This document shows positions 49,719-59,177 of a DNA stretch of 64,000 nucleotides, piece after piece. Position 1 is the first letter of the stretch; each line of letters opens with the position of its first letter. The stretch comes from JAGWBD01 sp965220615 (lineage in GTDB: Bacteria; Chloroflexota; Anaerolineae; Aggregatilineales; Phototrophicaceae). The notes below the pieces were generated by a model. The model saw nothing but the letters and a program-made list of their open reading frames with translations. It ran no database searches and was not told the origin of the DNA. The position numbers were made by a program, and so were the translations under genes. The DNA is taken from assembly GCA_965220615.1 (NCBI GenBank), contig CBDCQL010000002.1:124001-188000 (forward strand), in the 5' to 3' direction.

Positions 49719-51080
49719 TCATCCTGGCTCGAGCGTGGGCAGGGGCTCGTCGGAGTCTGCTGAAGCCGAAGACACGGTCTCCGGCGGCGGTTGCAAGGTC
49801 GGCTGATTGCCAATTTCCTCGCTGGCCGGTTCCAGCAGGGAGGTTTCCTGCCCGACCAGATTCACGCTCGCGGCGGTCGCAACACCGGGGCCTTCGACAT
49901 CCGCCGCACAGCGGAAGCCGACGTAAAAGGCCTGCTGGTCCGGCGCCAGGCTCTGACGGTGTGGCGTTCGGGCGAAAAAGATGCGCGCATCCCAGGAACC
50001 ACCACGCAGGACCTTTTCCGCCCCTACGGGCGGGCCGGCTGGATTGAGGCCGGCGGCCTCCGCCTGGCTGTAGTAGAAAGGCGAATACCAGTCGGTGACC
50101 CATTCGGCGACGTTGCCCGCCATGTCATGCAGACCCCAGGCGCCGGCGGGAAAGCTGGCGACCGGGTCCGCGCCGCGTTCCCCGGGCGCCCGATCGGCCC
50201 GGCTGCTGGTGTTGGCCAGGGCGACGTCACGCAGATTGCCCCAGGGGAAGATACGGTCGTCGTTGCTGCGTGCGGCGCGTTCCCACTCGGCTTCGCTCGG
50301 CAGGCGGCGCCCGACGGCCTCGCAGTAGGCTCGCGCGCCGTACCAGGTCACGCCAGACACAGGGCGGTCCGCCAGTACGCCCGGCACGCGGTAATTGACG
50401 CTGTCGAAGGTCACGTTGCTCAGGTCCGTCTCGTTGAGCGTGGCGAGGCAGGCCTGCCCGTCGCAGCCATTGAGGTGGCTGCGCGGCCCCAGCGCGTTGA
50501 GAAAGGCGAGATACTGGGTGTAGGTGACCTCGGTGCGCTCCATCCGGTAGGCGTTCAGGGTGACGCTGTGGGGCGGGCTGGAATCCTCACCGAAGGAAAG
50601 CTGGCAGTTGCCGCCTTCGGCGACGCAGGCGTCAACCGCTGCGAGTACCTCCTGGGCCGTCGTGCCCATGACAAAGGTGCCGCCCGCCACCGACATGAGT
50701 TCGGTCAACTGACCTTCCAGCGCATCCAGAACCGTCGGGTCCCCCCTGCCGGGCTCGGGCGTGGGCGTCAACGTCGGAGGCGCAGGAGTCGGCGTGGGGG
50801 TGTCAATTTCCTGCACCTGGACCAGGGTGGCGGTTGGTGGAGGCGTGTTGGTGGGAGGCAGGGTGGGTGTGGCGGGCAGGGGCGTGGCGGTGATGATGAT
50901 GACGACCGGCGTATCGGTGGGCTGCATGCCGAGGTCAAGGGTGACCTGACCCAGCGCCATCCCGCCCAGCAACACGGTGATGGCGCAGCCGAATCCCAGC
51001 GCCAGGCCGATGATCAGCCATTGCCAGGCGCAGCCGCCCCTGCGCGCGCTGGTCGGGGGGCGATACCTTCCTCGCGCCAT
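49719..51080 (-). CDS. Membrane-anchored SUMF1/FGE-sulfatase-fold protein
   Basis: 453 residues. One N-terminal helix (about 20-47), a Thr/Pro-rich linker (about 57-110) and a SUMF1 (formylglycine-generating enzyme-like) domain (about 130-395). The domain markers are GGTFVMGT, VTYTQYLAFLNA, PVSGVTWYGARAYCEAVGRRLPSEAEWERAAR, MAGNVAEWVTDWY and LRGGSWDARIFF...VGFRC. The two catalytic Cys of true FGE, in the segment after GGS, are replaced (GGSWDARIFFARTPHR). It is therefore not a sulfatase-activating enzyme but more likely a binding or structural surface protein. A Ser/Glu-rich tail ends the protein. Confidence 0.8.
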   Translation of the reverse strand: MARGRYRPPTSARRGGCAWQWLIIGLALGFGCAITVLLGGMALGQVTLDLGMQPTDTPVVIIITATPLPATPTLPPTNTPPPTATLVQVQEIDTPTPTPAPPTLTPTPEPGRGDPTVLDALEGQLTELMSVAGGTFVMGTTAQEVLAAVDACVAEGGNCQLSFGEDSSPPHSVTLNAYRMERTEVTYTQYLAFLNALGPRSHLNGCDGQACLATLNETDLSNVTFDSVNYRVPGVLADRPVSGVTWYGARAYCEAVGRRLPSEAEWERAARSNDDRIFPWGNLRDVALANTSSRADRAPGERGADPVASFPAGAWGLHDMAGNVAEWVTDWYSPFYYSQAEAAGLNPAGPPVGAEKVLRGGSWDARIFFARTPHRQSLAPDQQAFYVGFRCAADVEGPGVATAASVNLVGQETSLLEPASEEIGNQPTLQPPPETVSSASADSDEPLPTLEPG

Positions 51081-51194
51081 GCCCTGTCCCCTGCAACTGC
51101 TGTATTCTGAACGGATTATCCTAAAGTCTTACGGGTCAGGCCACAAGGCCGGGTAAGCGCTTGCGCTGCGGCCAGGGCATTGCATACTTTGGTA

Positions 51195-51851
51195 ATGAGA
51201 CATTCGGACGACCCGGCTTCAGAACCGACCTCCCGGCAGGCGGCGGAGGGCGGGCGCAGGCCTCCTTCCGGCGGCCCGGACCGGGGAGGCAAGGCGCCCT
51301 GGCCCCTGGCGCTGTTGCTGATCGTATGCCTGATCGTGCTGTTCTCCGGGCTGATCTTGTTTTCGTCCGGTTCCGCCCGACCACCTGCCTTGCGGGTGGT
51401 CGTGGAAGCCAGCGCCACACCCACCCTCCGGCCTCGTCCGACCTCGACCCGGCCGCCGCCCGTTACCATCGTGCCGCAAGCGACGGCGACTCACACGGCG
51501 CTGCCGCCTGGCCTGCGCTTCACGCTGGATCCAGCCTCCATAGACTACGTGCCGGGCACGGGCCGCTGCGACTGGTCGGGAGTCGCCGGGCGGGTTGTGC
51601 GCAGTAACGGAACTGGCGCCGCCGGCCTGCTGGTCGTCGCCAAAAAGGTCGACAGCGACACTGAAGTGAGCGGCACGACGGATTCACGAGGCAACTTCGA
51701 GTTGCGTCTCGGTGACGTTCCGCTGCTGGCGCCCTGGTCACTGCAGGTTCGCAGTCAGGACGGCGCGCCGCTCTCCGATTTCATGCAGGTCGTGACCAGC
51801 GAACAATGCGACCAGAATCTGGTGGTGCTGGAATTCAGCGAGCAGGGCTGA
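51195..51851 (+). CDS. Membrane-anchored protein with Ig/CNA-B-like extracellular domain
   Basis: 218 residues from ATG 51195; a TTG at 51180 is also possible. A basic Gly/Arg/Pro-rich cytosolic segment is followed by one helix (about 37-58, LALLLIVCLIVLFSGLILF), a Thr/Pro/Arg linker, and a domain with GVAGRVVRSNGTGAAGLLVVA ... TTDSRGNFELRLGDVP, which resembles carboxypeptidase-regulatory or CNA-B-type beta-sandwich repeats. Two Cys (RCDW, EQCDQ) could form a disulfide. Function unknown. It overlaps the end of the convergent MFS gene by 17 bases. Confidence 0.65.
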   Translation: MRHSDDPASEPTSRQAAEGGRRPPSGGPDRGGKAPWPLALLLIVCLIVLFSGLILFSSGSARPPALRVVVEASATPTLRPRPTSTRPPPVTIVPQATATHTALPPGLRFTLDPASIDYVPGTGRCDWSGVAGRVVRSNGTGAAGLLVVAKKVDSDTEVSGTTDSRGNFELRLGDVPLLAPWSLQVRSQDGAPLSDFMQVVTSEQCDQNLVVLEFSEQG

Positions 51852-53034
51852 GGGACGCGCTGAGGGCATGACGCCGTTCCAGCGCCAGCAGTCCCTCGTG
51901 CACGAGAAAGCTCAGAAGGGCGATGAGGAGGAGGCCGACGCCGATGGTCTCAAGGCCAACGCGATCTGCCACTACCGCCATCAGCGCCGGCAGTATGGCG
52001 ATGCCAATGCCGGAGCTGCCAATTTGCAGGCCCACGATATTGGGCGAGTGCGCCGCGCCCACGCGTCGGGGCGTATCTGCGAGCAGGAGGGGAAGTACGG
52101 GCGCCAGGGTCAGGCCCATGAGCGCGATGCCCGCGAAGGTCAGGGACTCGCCCAGGTTGGACTGGAACAGGGCGGTCCCGACGACGGTCAACAACATGCT
52201 GATGCGCATGAAGCGATTGTTGCCGATGCGCTCGACCAGCACACCGGTAAGCACGCGACCAAAGGTCAGGCCGGCCCAGAAGACGCTGATCCACAGGCCC
52301 GCCTGTTCCGGGGCGATGCCACGTCCGTCGATCATCAGGCTGTTGCCCAGTGCGCCGGTGCCGTGCTGCATGCCGCCGTGCAGGAAGAAAAGCAACATGC
52401 CGAACCAGGCCGGCGCCAGCCGCAGGCTGCTGCGCAGGGGCTGCACGGGTTCCCCGGACGCGGGTTTCCCGTTGAGGGTCCAGGATTCCCGTGTGCGGGC
52501 GAGCAGCAGGGTCAGGCCCAGTTGCGGGATGAAGAAGGCGACATAGCTCCAGCGCCAGTCGAGGTCGAGGTGAAAGACAACCAGGGTGACAACCAGAGGC
52601 CCCAGCGCGGAGCCAAGGCCATACCCGGTATGCAGCAGGTTCATACGGCCGCCGGAATAGTTGGAGGCGGCGTGGATGTTGATGCCGGTGTTGAGCACCG
52701 TCACCCCCACGCCGAGCAGCGTGTGCAGGACAATCAGGGTTGACAGGCCTGGTGCGAGCGCCACGCCGGCAAAACCGGCCAGCATCAACAGACAACCCGC
52801 CAGCAAATAGTTGCCAACGCCCATGCGACTGGCCAGATATCCGCTGTAGACGCTGACCAGCACGCGGCCCAGCAACAGGGCGACCATGACCAGCCCCAGC
52901 GATTCCAGAGTCACCTCGAAGCTGCGTTGCATTTGCGCCCAGGCGACTCCCAGGGCCGCGACCGGCGTCCCGAGAGCCACGAAACCAAGAAAACCGATGG
53001 TGAAGAGTTGCCGGCGACGGCCATCGTCGCTCAC
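51835..53034 (-). CDS. Major facilitator superfamily transporter
   Basis: 399 residues with about 12 membrane helices. Start GTG 53034. An MFS motif A-like loop is visible after helix 2 (GYLASRMGVGNYLLAG), and a second in the half repeat (TGVLVERIGNNRFMRISML). The two halves are joined by a charged loop near residue 195. It resembles fucose/hexose or drug-efflux-like MFS carriers, but the substrate is not identifiable by eye. It stands alone and is divergent from the flavin reductase gene. Confidence 0.8.
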   Translation of the reverse strand: MSDDGRRRQLFTIGFLGFVALGTPVAALGVAWAQMQRSFEVTLESLGLVMVALLLGRVLVSVYSGYLASRMGVGNYLLAGCLLMLAGFAGVALAPGLSTLIVLHTLLGVGVTVLNTGINIHAASNYSGGRMNLLHTGYGLGSALGPLVVTLVVFHLDLDWRWSYVAFFIPQLGLTLLLARTRESWTLNGKPASGEPVQPLRSSLRLAPAWFGMLLFFLHGGMQHGTGALGNSLMIDGRGIAPEQAGLWISVFWAGLTFGRVLTGVLVERIGNNRFMRISMLLTVVGTALFQSNLGESLTFAGIALMGLTLAPVLPLLLADTPRRVGAAHSPNIVGLQIGSSGIGIAILPALMAVVADRVGLETIGVGLLLIALLSFLVHEGLLALERRHALSASLSPAR

Positions 53035-53129
53035 TGCACCGTCCTCCCGAACCCCGGCGACCCTGTGCGACTTGCGCGGGCAGTTCTGCTAAACTGGGAA
53101 CGCAGATTCAGGTGTTCAGGAGAGGCAAC

Positions 53130-53621
53130 ATGGCTGAGGACAGCATTCGCGATGCATTGAACATGATTCCCTATGGCTTCTACGCCATCGGCTCCCGCAA
53201 CGGCGACGACGTCAACCTGATGGTGGTCAACTGGCTGACCCAGTCTTCCTTCTCGCCGCGTCAGGTCGCCTTTGGCCTGTCCAAAACAGCCGTGACCCAC
53301 GGCATCGTCGCCGAAGGCAAGGTTTTCTCCGTCAACATTTTCGACAAGGCCGACGCCGAACTCATTACGGGCCTGACGAAGAGCCGGGCGAAGAACCCGG
53401 ACAAGGTGAAGGACGCCTCGACGACTGGCGGCCCACAGACCGGTTGCCCGCTCATTTCGGGTGCGGCGGCCTGGCTGGAATGCCGCGTGGTCTCCAGCGT
53501 TGACAGTGGTGGCGATCATGACGTGATCGTCGGCGAGGTCATCGGCGCCGGCGTGAACCGCGCCGGCAAGTCCGACGCGACCCTGACGCTGGAAGATATC
53601 GGGTGGAGTTACTCGGGCTGA
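53130..53621 (+). CDS. Flavin reductase-like domain protein
   Basis: 163 residues from ATG 53130, GGAGAGG upstream. The split-barrel FMN-binding fold is indicated by MIPYGFYAIGSRNGDDVNLMVVNWLTQSSFSPRQVAFGLSK, VFSVNIFDKAD and the C-terminal HDVIVGEVIGAGV. Short members of this family bind FMN and reduce it or act in oxygenase systems. No partner monooxygenase is near. The convergent kinase-like gene begins six bases after its stop. Confidence 0.82.
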   Translation: MAEDSIRDALNMIPYGFYAIGSRNGDDVNLMVVNWLTQSSFSPRQVAFGLSKTAVTHGIVAEGKVFSVNIFDKADAELITGLTKSRAKNPDKVKDASTTGGPQTGCPLISGAAAWLECRVVSSVDSGGDHDVIVGEVIGAGVNRAGKSDATLTLEDIGWSYSG

Positions 53622-53627
53622 CAGGGT

Positions 53628-56600
53628 TCAACCCGCACCCAGCGTGATTTGCCAGTCCGTCACGCTGACAATGACGCCACCGCCCTGAACATAAAGCAGC
53701 GGTTGCAAGGCCTCTCCCGGCACCATGGGTACGGGCTCGCCGAGGGACTCGTCGTTGAAGAACATCCGTACGCTGCCGGAGTCAATGTCACGTTCCAGCC
53801 GCAGGCGGGCTATCACGGCATTGACCGTGCGCTGGCCGACCGGACGCAGTTCCGATCCGCGATGCTGCGACAGATTGATCACGCCGGGCTGCACGAGACG
53901 CACCCGCGCCCCGGCAACCATCTCTGAATTGCCGGCAATCTGCAGTGTCGCGCCAAACCAGACCAAATCCTCCTGCAGCAGCGTCGGGTCGTACTGGCCG
54001 AGCACCAGGGTGACTTCCATGCGCCGGATGCGTGCCGCCGCCCGATTGCCGTAGGCCGCATCCAGTACATCCGGCGCCAGCGCAAAGGTGACGGGGCCGT
54101 CACCCGCGGCGTTTTCGCGGCCAAGGTGCCAGATCCCGTTATCGTCGCCGGTCGTGTAGGCGTCCGTCGGCCAGGTGAGGGCATCCCCTGCGGCCAGACC
54201 GGCCAGCAGGGTCAGGAGGTCCTGGCGGCCCTGCAGACCCAGAGGCGGTAGCGTGGCGCTGGGTATGGGCGTGGCGGTCCGCAGGGGCGTCACCGTGGGG
54301 TCGGGGCTGGCAGTCGCGGATGGCGCCAGCGTGGCCGCCGTCGGCGACCCGGTAGCTTCGGGGGGTGACGTGGCGCTGGCCGGCAAGGCGACTGCTGCTG
54401 GCGCATCGGCAGCGTCACCGGGGGTCATCGGGGGCTCTGACGTGACGACCGGCATCACCTGATCAAGACTCTGGTCCCTGCCTGGTACGTATACGAAAAC
54501 CAGCGCCAGGATGACAAGCACAACGATGACGAGGGCCAGCACGGTGATCTGACGGGAGATGCGTCGCGGGGCCGCTGCGCTTTCCGGCAATTCCGGAAAT
54601 TCATCATCGTCCGAAAACGGGACCGGTGACCTGTCCTCTGTTCCGCCCGGTTGTCCCGGCCCGGGTTCATGCGCCTGAGACCGGCTCGCCTCCGACGGCT
54701 GCACTCCGGGTTGCGGCGGCGGCGAGGGTTGTGACAGCGCTGGCAGACCGCCGGACAAGATGCTGCGTTGCCTTCGCCCCTGGCGAGCGGCGGCCGGGTC
54801 GGCCGCAGAGCTTTCCTGCGTGCCGGCAGTGACCGAGAATTCGGACTGGTGCTCGGTCATTTCGAACCAGTGGCGGTAAAGCGGCCAGGCCGGGTGGCGG
54901 TCGATAAACATGACGCGAAACAGATCGTTGAAGCGTGTGAGCCGCTCGCTGCGACTGAGGTCCGGATCGATGTGAGTGGCGAGGAAACGCTCGTAGGTGA
55001 TTTGCCACTGGCGCAGCGTCTTGCCCTGCTCCGGGCTGAGCAGCCGCTCGGTCTCGCCGACCAGCCAGCGATGTGCTTCCAGCAAGGCGTTGTCCGGCGT
55101 ATCTGGCTTCTCCTCGATGACCTTGTTCATGCGTCGCAGGCGGGTGTGCAGTTCGGCGGCGCCGACCTGCAAGGAGACCAGCCAGGTGCGGTATCCGGTC
55201 AGGGTGATGGCGGCGGCCTGCTCGGCGTCATCAATGGCGTTCATCGCATTTTCCAGCTTGACACCGGCCGGCCGGAACTCGCCGTCCGTCCAGTCCCGCA
55301 GGGCCGCCTGAAATTCCGCCAGGCTGAGGATGGCCGGCGCAAGCAATCGCGCCTGGGGGTTGGCCTCCAGCTGGTCCGCGATGGTTGCGAGGCGCGGCAA
55401 GACATCGGGCCCGTTGATCTCGTTAATGCGCCCGGCGGCATCCAGCAGGTCCTGCCTCCGACTGATGAAACTCTCCAGCGCGCGCGCGGCAACGTGTTGC
55501 GGCCCGTCGTCACCGAGCGTGCGCAGGGCGGCCTCGTGCCAGAAGGCCGCATTCACCAGCGCATTGCCGTCACTCTCCTGAGCATCTTCTGCGCCGCGCA
55601 ACAGGTAATAGAAAAACAGGATGCGCAGGGCGGCAGTGCTTTGCTGGTCGAGCAGGTCGACCAGGCCGCGATTCATGGCCTTGAGGAAAGTGTCGGTGCC
55701 TGGCATTTGCTGCGCGAAGTCGTCGCGCAGTTTCAATTCTTCCTCTGTAAACAGGCTTTCCGCGGCTGCCAGAGCCGTGCGGGTGGACTCGGCACTGGCG
55801 ACGCCGTTGCGTTCAACCCAGATTCGCGAGGCGTCGGCAATCTTTGCCAGTCGGTCCGCCGCCTCACGCTGCGGGTTGTTGCGGGCAATTTCCCTTGCAC
55901 GTTGCGCCAGTCGCGCAGCTTCGGCCAGTTGACCGCGGTCCCAGGTCTGCCAGCCATCCGCCAGCGCCCGTCCGAGACCCCCGAAGAGGGCGTGCCGCTC
56001 CACGTAACGCGCGCCGGCAACGACGCTGCGCAATTGTATGAACCAGGAGGAAAGCGTCGGGCTCAGCGTCTGCACGGCTTCGGAGGCCTGGGTGAGGGCG
56101 TCTAGGGCGCTGGCGCGATTGCCCTGGAGCGTGGCCATGGCGTATTTGTCCCAGGCCCTCGTGGCGAGGTCAAGGCCGCTCACCATGTCGTTGAGCAAGG
56201 GGTCAGTCAGAAACTCCATGAAAGGGTTCAGGTCGGAGCGCGTGTCGCGCAGCCAGTTGTCGAGGCCGGAACCGTCTGCCAGCGGCACCCATGTCTGGCA
56301 GGTACCGAGAAACTCGTAAAGCGCATCGAGGCGACGCTGCAGCAGCGCCCAGGCGCTGTTGACCGGGTCGATGACTTGACAGTCGGCGAGCGCTGTGGTT
56401 GCTTCGCGCGGGCTGGAAGCGGCCCGGCTGCCAATGATCTGCAGGTTGCGGGCCAGACTGCGGCTGGCCATCAGGGTGCGTTGCAGTGCCCCGCCCAGGC
56501 CCTCGCCACCCGGCAAGGGCTGGCCGCTGCCCAGGGAGTCAAGCAAGGTTTGCAGGGATTCCAGGCCCTCGCAGACCTGACCGTAACGCTCCTGCATCGC

Positions 56601-58034
56601 GCCCGGCGCCAGGCGCGGGTTGGCGTTGATGCCCTGCAGCAGCGCCATCACTTCATCCAGCACGACCTGCGGCTCGCTGACCGGCTGCCCGCTGTACGCG
56701 AGATCGCCCATCGCCAGGCGGACGCGCAGCAGGTTGGGCTGCAGCAACTGGACATCCGGGTAGTGTGCCGATATGCGCTCGGCCAGCATGTGTTGCAGTT
56801 CGTATTCCTGCTCGCTGGCATGCCGTGTGACCAGTTCCTGGGCAGCCTCGGCCACCTGGCCGTCAAAGAGCAGCGCGATACTGTCCTGGACCAGTGCAGG
56901 AATGTCATCCCGCTGCGCGTCCTGCAATAGACGCGCCATGTCGCCCAGCAGACGCACCAGACGGGAGTTTTCTCCATCCGCGCGCGGTCGCAGCTCGGAG
57001 AGCAGTTCGGCGCTGCGTTGCCAGTTGCCGTTTTCCATATAGATTCGAATTGCGTCGAGGTCGGCGGCGATGGCGATGTCCTGCAGGCGCGCCTCAATGG
57101 TCTTTTGCAATTCGCGCGATTGCGGATGACCCGGGTCAGCGGCCAGAGCCGGCGCCAGTGTCTGCATCAGGCCATGCAACTCGTCGCGGCTGCGGTCGTG
57201 GCGCAATCTGCCACTGACGCGGTTCAGCACCAGGTCGCGCTCCCGCTGCAGGGGGGCCCGATAGTCGACAAGGTCCTTGCGCAGGGTTGCGACGTCCGGA
57301 TAACGCAACTGCAAACGGGGGTGCGCTGCGCGGCTGACGATACTCTGCAAGCGGGTCGAAACACGCTGCGCTTCCGGGCCGAAATCCGCACGGAAGTCAT
57401 TGCCGGCGTCGCGCGGCAACTCAATGCGGCGACCGCCTGTAAGCAGGAAATAGAGCAATTCTCCCACCTGGCCGACGTCCGATTGACGGCTAACTCCCTG
57501 CGGCGTACTTTCGTCTCCCTCGAGGAAGACGGCGTTGCCCCAGTCGATGACCTTGAGCTGCCAGGTGTCGCGGTCCCAGAACAGGTGCCAGGCGTCCACG
57601 TCGTTGTAGACGATGTCGCGCTCGTGGGCTACCTGCAGCAGGTCCAGCAGGTTGTCCAGAATGACCAGCAATTCCAGTTCCGACAGGTACTGGCCGTTGG
57701 CCTTGAGCGCCAGCACCGTGTCGCCGACGATGTCGCCGACGGCGCGTTCCATGACAATGTACTGATGGGGCATGCCGCCAATCGGGAATTGACCGGAGCC
57801 GAGCAGTTCGGTCAGCACAGGATGACCGGTCAGACGTTGCAGGGCCCGGCGCTCGTTCAGTATGCTGACTTCCTGGCCGGCGCGAATGGGCGGGGCATCG
57901 TTGGGCGCCGGTCGCTTGATGATGACGGGCCGGTCCTGCGCCTGGGAATCGAATGCGCGCAGGGTCTCGCCGGAGCGGCCACGGGGGTAAATGTGGTCGT
58001 AGCGATAGCGGTTGTCGAACAGACTGTCCGCCAT
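53628..58034 (-). CDS. Giant membrane protein with divergent kinase domain
   Basis: 1,468 residues from ATG 58034 (MADSLFDNRYRY). Residues 1-280 are a Ser/Thr kinase-like domain: Gly-rich YPRGRSG, Lys in VIIKRP, a catalytic loop reading VYNDVDAWHLF instead of HRDxKxxN, and IDWGNA in place of DFG. The catalytic-loop Asp and the DFG Asp remain; the loop Lys and Asn are lost, so activity is uncertain. About 280-1080 is a very long helical region. One membrane helix lies near 1160-1182, then a Thr/Pro/Ala linker and an extracellular beta domain (about 1250-1468). Probably a transmembrane signalling or scaffold protein; partners unknown. Confidence 0.75.
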   Translation of the reverse strand: MADSLFDNRYRYDHIYPRGRSGETLRAFDSQAQDRPVIIKRPAPNDAPPIRAGQEVSILNERRALQRLTGHPVLTELLGSGQFPIGGMPHQYIVMERAVGDIVGDTVLALKANGQYLSELELLVILDNLLDLLQVAHERDIVYNDVDAWHLFWDRDTWQLKVIDWGNAVFLEGDESTPQGVSRQSDVGQVGELLYFLLTGGRRIELPRDAGNDFRADFGPEAQRVSTRLQSIVSRAAHPRLQLRYPDVATLRKDLVDYRAPLQRERDLVLNRVSGRLRHDRSRDELHGLMQTLAPALAADPGHPQSRELQKTIEARLQDIAIAADLDAIRIYMENGNWQRSAELLSELRPRADGENSRLVRLLGDMARLLQDAQRDDIPALVQDSIALLFDGQVAEAAQELVTRHASEQEYELQHMLAERISAHYPDVQLLQPNLLRVRLAMGDLAYSGQPVSEPQVVLDEVMALLQGINANPRLAPGAMQERYGQVCEGLESLQTLLDSLGSGQPLPGGEGLGGALQRTLMASRSLARNLQIIGSRAASSPREATTALADCQVIDPVNSAWALLQRRLDALYEFLGTCQTWVPLADGSGLDNWLRDTRSDLNPFMEFLTDPLLNDMVSGLDLATRAWDKYAMATLQGNRASALDALTQASEAVQTLSPTLSSWFIQLRSVVAGARYVERHALFGGLGRALADGWQTWDRGQLAEAARLAQRAREIARNNPQREAADRLAKIADASRIWVERNGVASAESTRTALAAAESLFTEEELKLRDDFAQQMPGTDTFLKAMNRGLVDLLDQQSTAALRILFFYYLLRGAEDAQESDGNALVNAAFWHEAALRTLGDDGPQHVAARALESFISRRQDLLDAAGRINEINGPDVLPRLATIADQLEANPQARLLAPAILSLAEFQAALRDWTDGEFRPAGVKLENAMNAIDDAEQAAAITLTGYRTWLVSLQVGAAELHTRLRRMNKVIEEKPDTPDNALLEAHRWLVGETERLLSPEQGKTLRQWQITYERFLATHIDPDLSRSERLTRFNDLFRVMFIDRHPAWPLYRHWFEMTEHQSEFSVTAGTQESSAADPAAARQGRRQRSILSGGLPALSQPSPPPQPGVQPSEASRSQAHEPGPGQPGGTEDRSPVPFSDDDEFPELPESAAAPRRISRQITVLALVIVVLVILALVFVYVPGRDQSLDQVMPVVTSEPPMTPGDAADAPAAVALPASATSPPEATGSPTAATLAPSATASPDPTVTPLRTATPIPSATLPPLGLQGRQDLLTLLAGLAAGDALTWPTDAYTTGDDNGIWHLGRENAAGDGPVTFALAPDVLDAAYGNRAAARIRRMEVTLVLGQYDPTLLQEDLVWFGATLQIAGNSEMVAGARVRLVQPGVINLSQHRGSELRPVGQRTVNAVIARLRLERDIDSGSVRMFFNDESLGEPVPMVPGEALQPLLYVQGGGVIVSVTDWQITLGAG

Positions 58035-58091
58035 GCAGCCTCCTTGCGGCAACGCGTCCATTTTACGCTGCGAAGGTTTGCGCGCAAGTTG

Positions 58092-58120
58092 TTGACGCTG
58101 CCCCTGGCCAGGCGTAAGAT
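58092..58120 (+). promoter_or_regulatory. Sigma-70-type promoter for the DinB-like/dtd genes
   Basis: TTGACG (58092-58097), a 17-base spacer and TAAGAT (58115-58120), 26 bases before ATG 58147. Confidence 0.6.
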
Positions 58121-58146
58121 GAAGTCAACTCATTCAGGCATTGGTC

Positions 58147-58683
58147 ATGACCCGGCGCGATTTTCGCTTTCTGGATGACGAGGAAGACCGCCTGCAGTTC
58201 ATCGCGCGCATGCGTGAGGTACGGGAATCCTTCATCGCCATGCGCTCGATCGTGCCCGAGGCGCGCTGGTACCAGGCCCGGCACGATGGCTGGTCGCTGG
58301 CGGCCATCCTGGGCCATTTGCAGTGGATGGACCGCCTGCATTTGCTGCAGGTGCAAGTGACCATCTGGAACCTGCCTTTTCCCTTTTCCGCCCACACATG
58401 GGAGCGGGTTGCGGGCTGGCAGCAACGCATTTTTCAGCGCCGCCTGATGAAAAGCAGCGTCGACGGCATCCGCGCCGCCCTGCCGGACCAGGAAGATTTC
58501 ATCCTGCAGCTGGCCGTCGATGATTTCAGCAAGCGCCTGACCTATGCCCCTACCGGCCAGACTCTGACCGTCGAGCAGGCCGTACAGGAGTTTCTGTACT
58601 TCTTTTGGCTCGATCGATTGCGCGCCGTGCGCATCGCCGAAGGGTTGCACCCGACTCCCGGCGACTTGTCGCGCCAGGACTGA
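58147..58683 (+). CDS. DinB-like four-helix protein
   Basis: 178 residues from ATG 58147 (TTG 58141 possible). The DinB/YfiT-like pattern is seen in HDGWSLAAILGHLQWMDRLHLLQV with the first metal His, and in the C-terminal VEQAVQEFLYFFWLDRLRAVRIAEG. The usual HxxxH pair of the last helix is not obvious, so metal binding may be incomplete. DinB-fold proteins include thiol-dependent transferases, but most are uncharacterised. The stop overlaps dtd by one base (TGATG). Confidence 0.65.
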   Translation: MTRRDFRFLDDEEDRLQFIARMREVRESFIAMRSIVPEARWYQARHDGWSLAAILGHLQWMDRLHLLQVQVTIWNLPFPFSAHTWERVAGWQQRIFQRRLMKSSVDGIRAALPDQEDFILQLAVDDFSKRLTYAPTGQTLTVEQAVQEFLYFFWLDRLRAVRIAEGLHPTPGDLSRQD

Positions 58684-59132
58684 TGCGCGTCGTTTTGCAG
58701 CGGGTCACCCGCGGTGAGGTCCATGTGGCGGGCGAGCTGGTGGGCGCCATTGACAGCGGCCTGGTGGCGCTGGTCGGGATCGCGCAGGACGATGGCCCGG
58801 CCGAGGTCGACCGCCTGGCGCAGAAGACGGCGCAGTTGCGCATCTTCCGCGACGATCAACAGCGCATGAACCGCTCCGCCCTGGACCTCGGCTACGGCGT
58901 ACTGGTCATTTCGCAGTTTACGCTTTATGCAGATATGAAGCGCGGTCGCCGACCCGGCTTCATCCGCGCCGGCAAGCCGGACCTGGCGGAGCCCTTGGTG
59001 GAACGCTACGCGATGAAGTTGCGCGAGGCCGGCATCGGGCGGGTGGCCTGCGGCGTCTTCGGCGCGGACATGCAGGTCGTCATCCACAACGACGGCCCGG
59101 TCACGCTCATCCTCGACAGCGCGGAGATGTAG
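58683..59132 (+). CDS. dtd: D-aminoacyl-tRNA deacylase
   Basis: 149 residues, typical size. MRVVLQRVTRGEVHV at the N terminus, LVISQFTLYAD in the middle with the SQxTL catalytic region, and the C-terminal GP motif in HNDGPVTLILDS are the DTD signatures. It hydrolyses D-aminoacyl-tRNA and Gly-tRNA-Ala, preventing misincorporation. It is translationally coupled to the DinB-like gene upstream. No relA/spoT partner is near, although that is a common neighbour. Confidence 0.92.
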   Translation: MRVVLQRVTRGEVHVAGELVGAIDSGLVALVGIAQDDGPAEVDRLAQKTAQLRIFRDDQQRMNRSALDLGYGVLVISQFTLYADMKRGRRPGFIRAGKPDLAEPLVERYAMKLREAGIGRVACGVFGADMQVVIHNDGPVTLILDSAEM

Positions 59133-59177
59133 GCATCCCCTGCGCTACAATCGCGCTACAGTGAGGAGGGCAGGGGC

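Noticed and set aside
50690..50940. Repetitive-looking G/T-rich stretch inside the SUMF1 gene
   Set aside because: It encodes a Thr/Pro-rich linker; the repetition follows from the amino-acid composition, not a DNA repeat or CRISPR.
49791..51110. Plus-strand open frame of 439 codons opposite the SUMF1 gene
   Set aside because: Shadow rich in Arg/Gly/Gln with no motif; SUMF1 signatures are on the minus strand.
54768..56105. Plus-strand open frame of 445 codons opposite the kinase-like gene
   Set aside because: Shadow of the helical middle of the large minus-strand gene.
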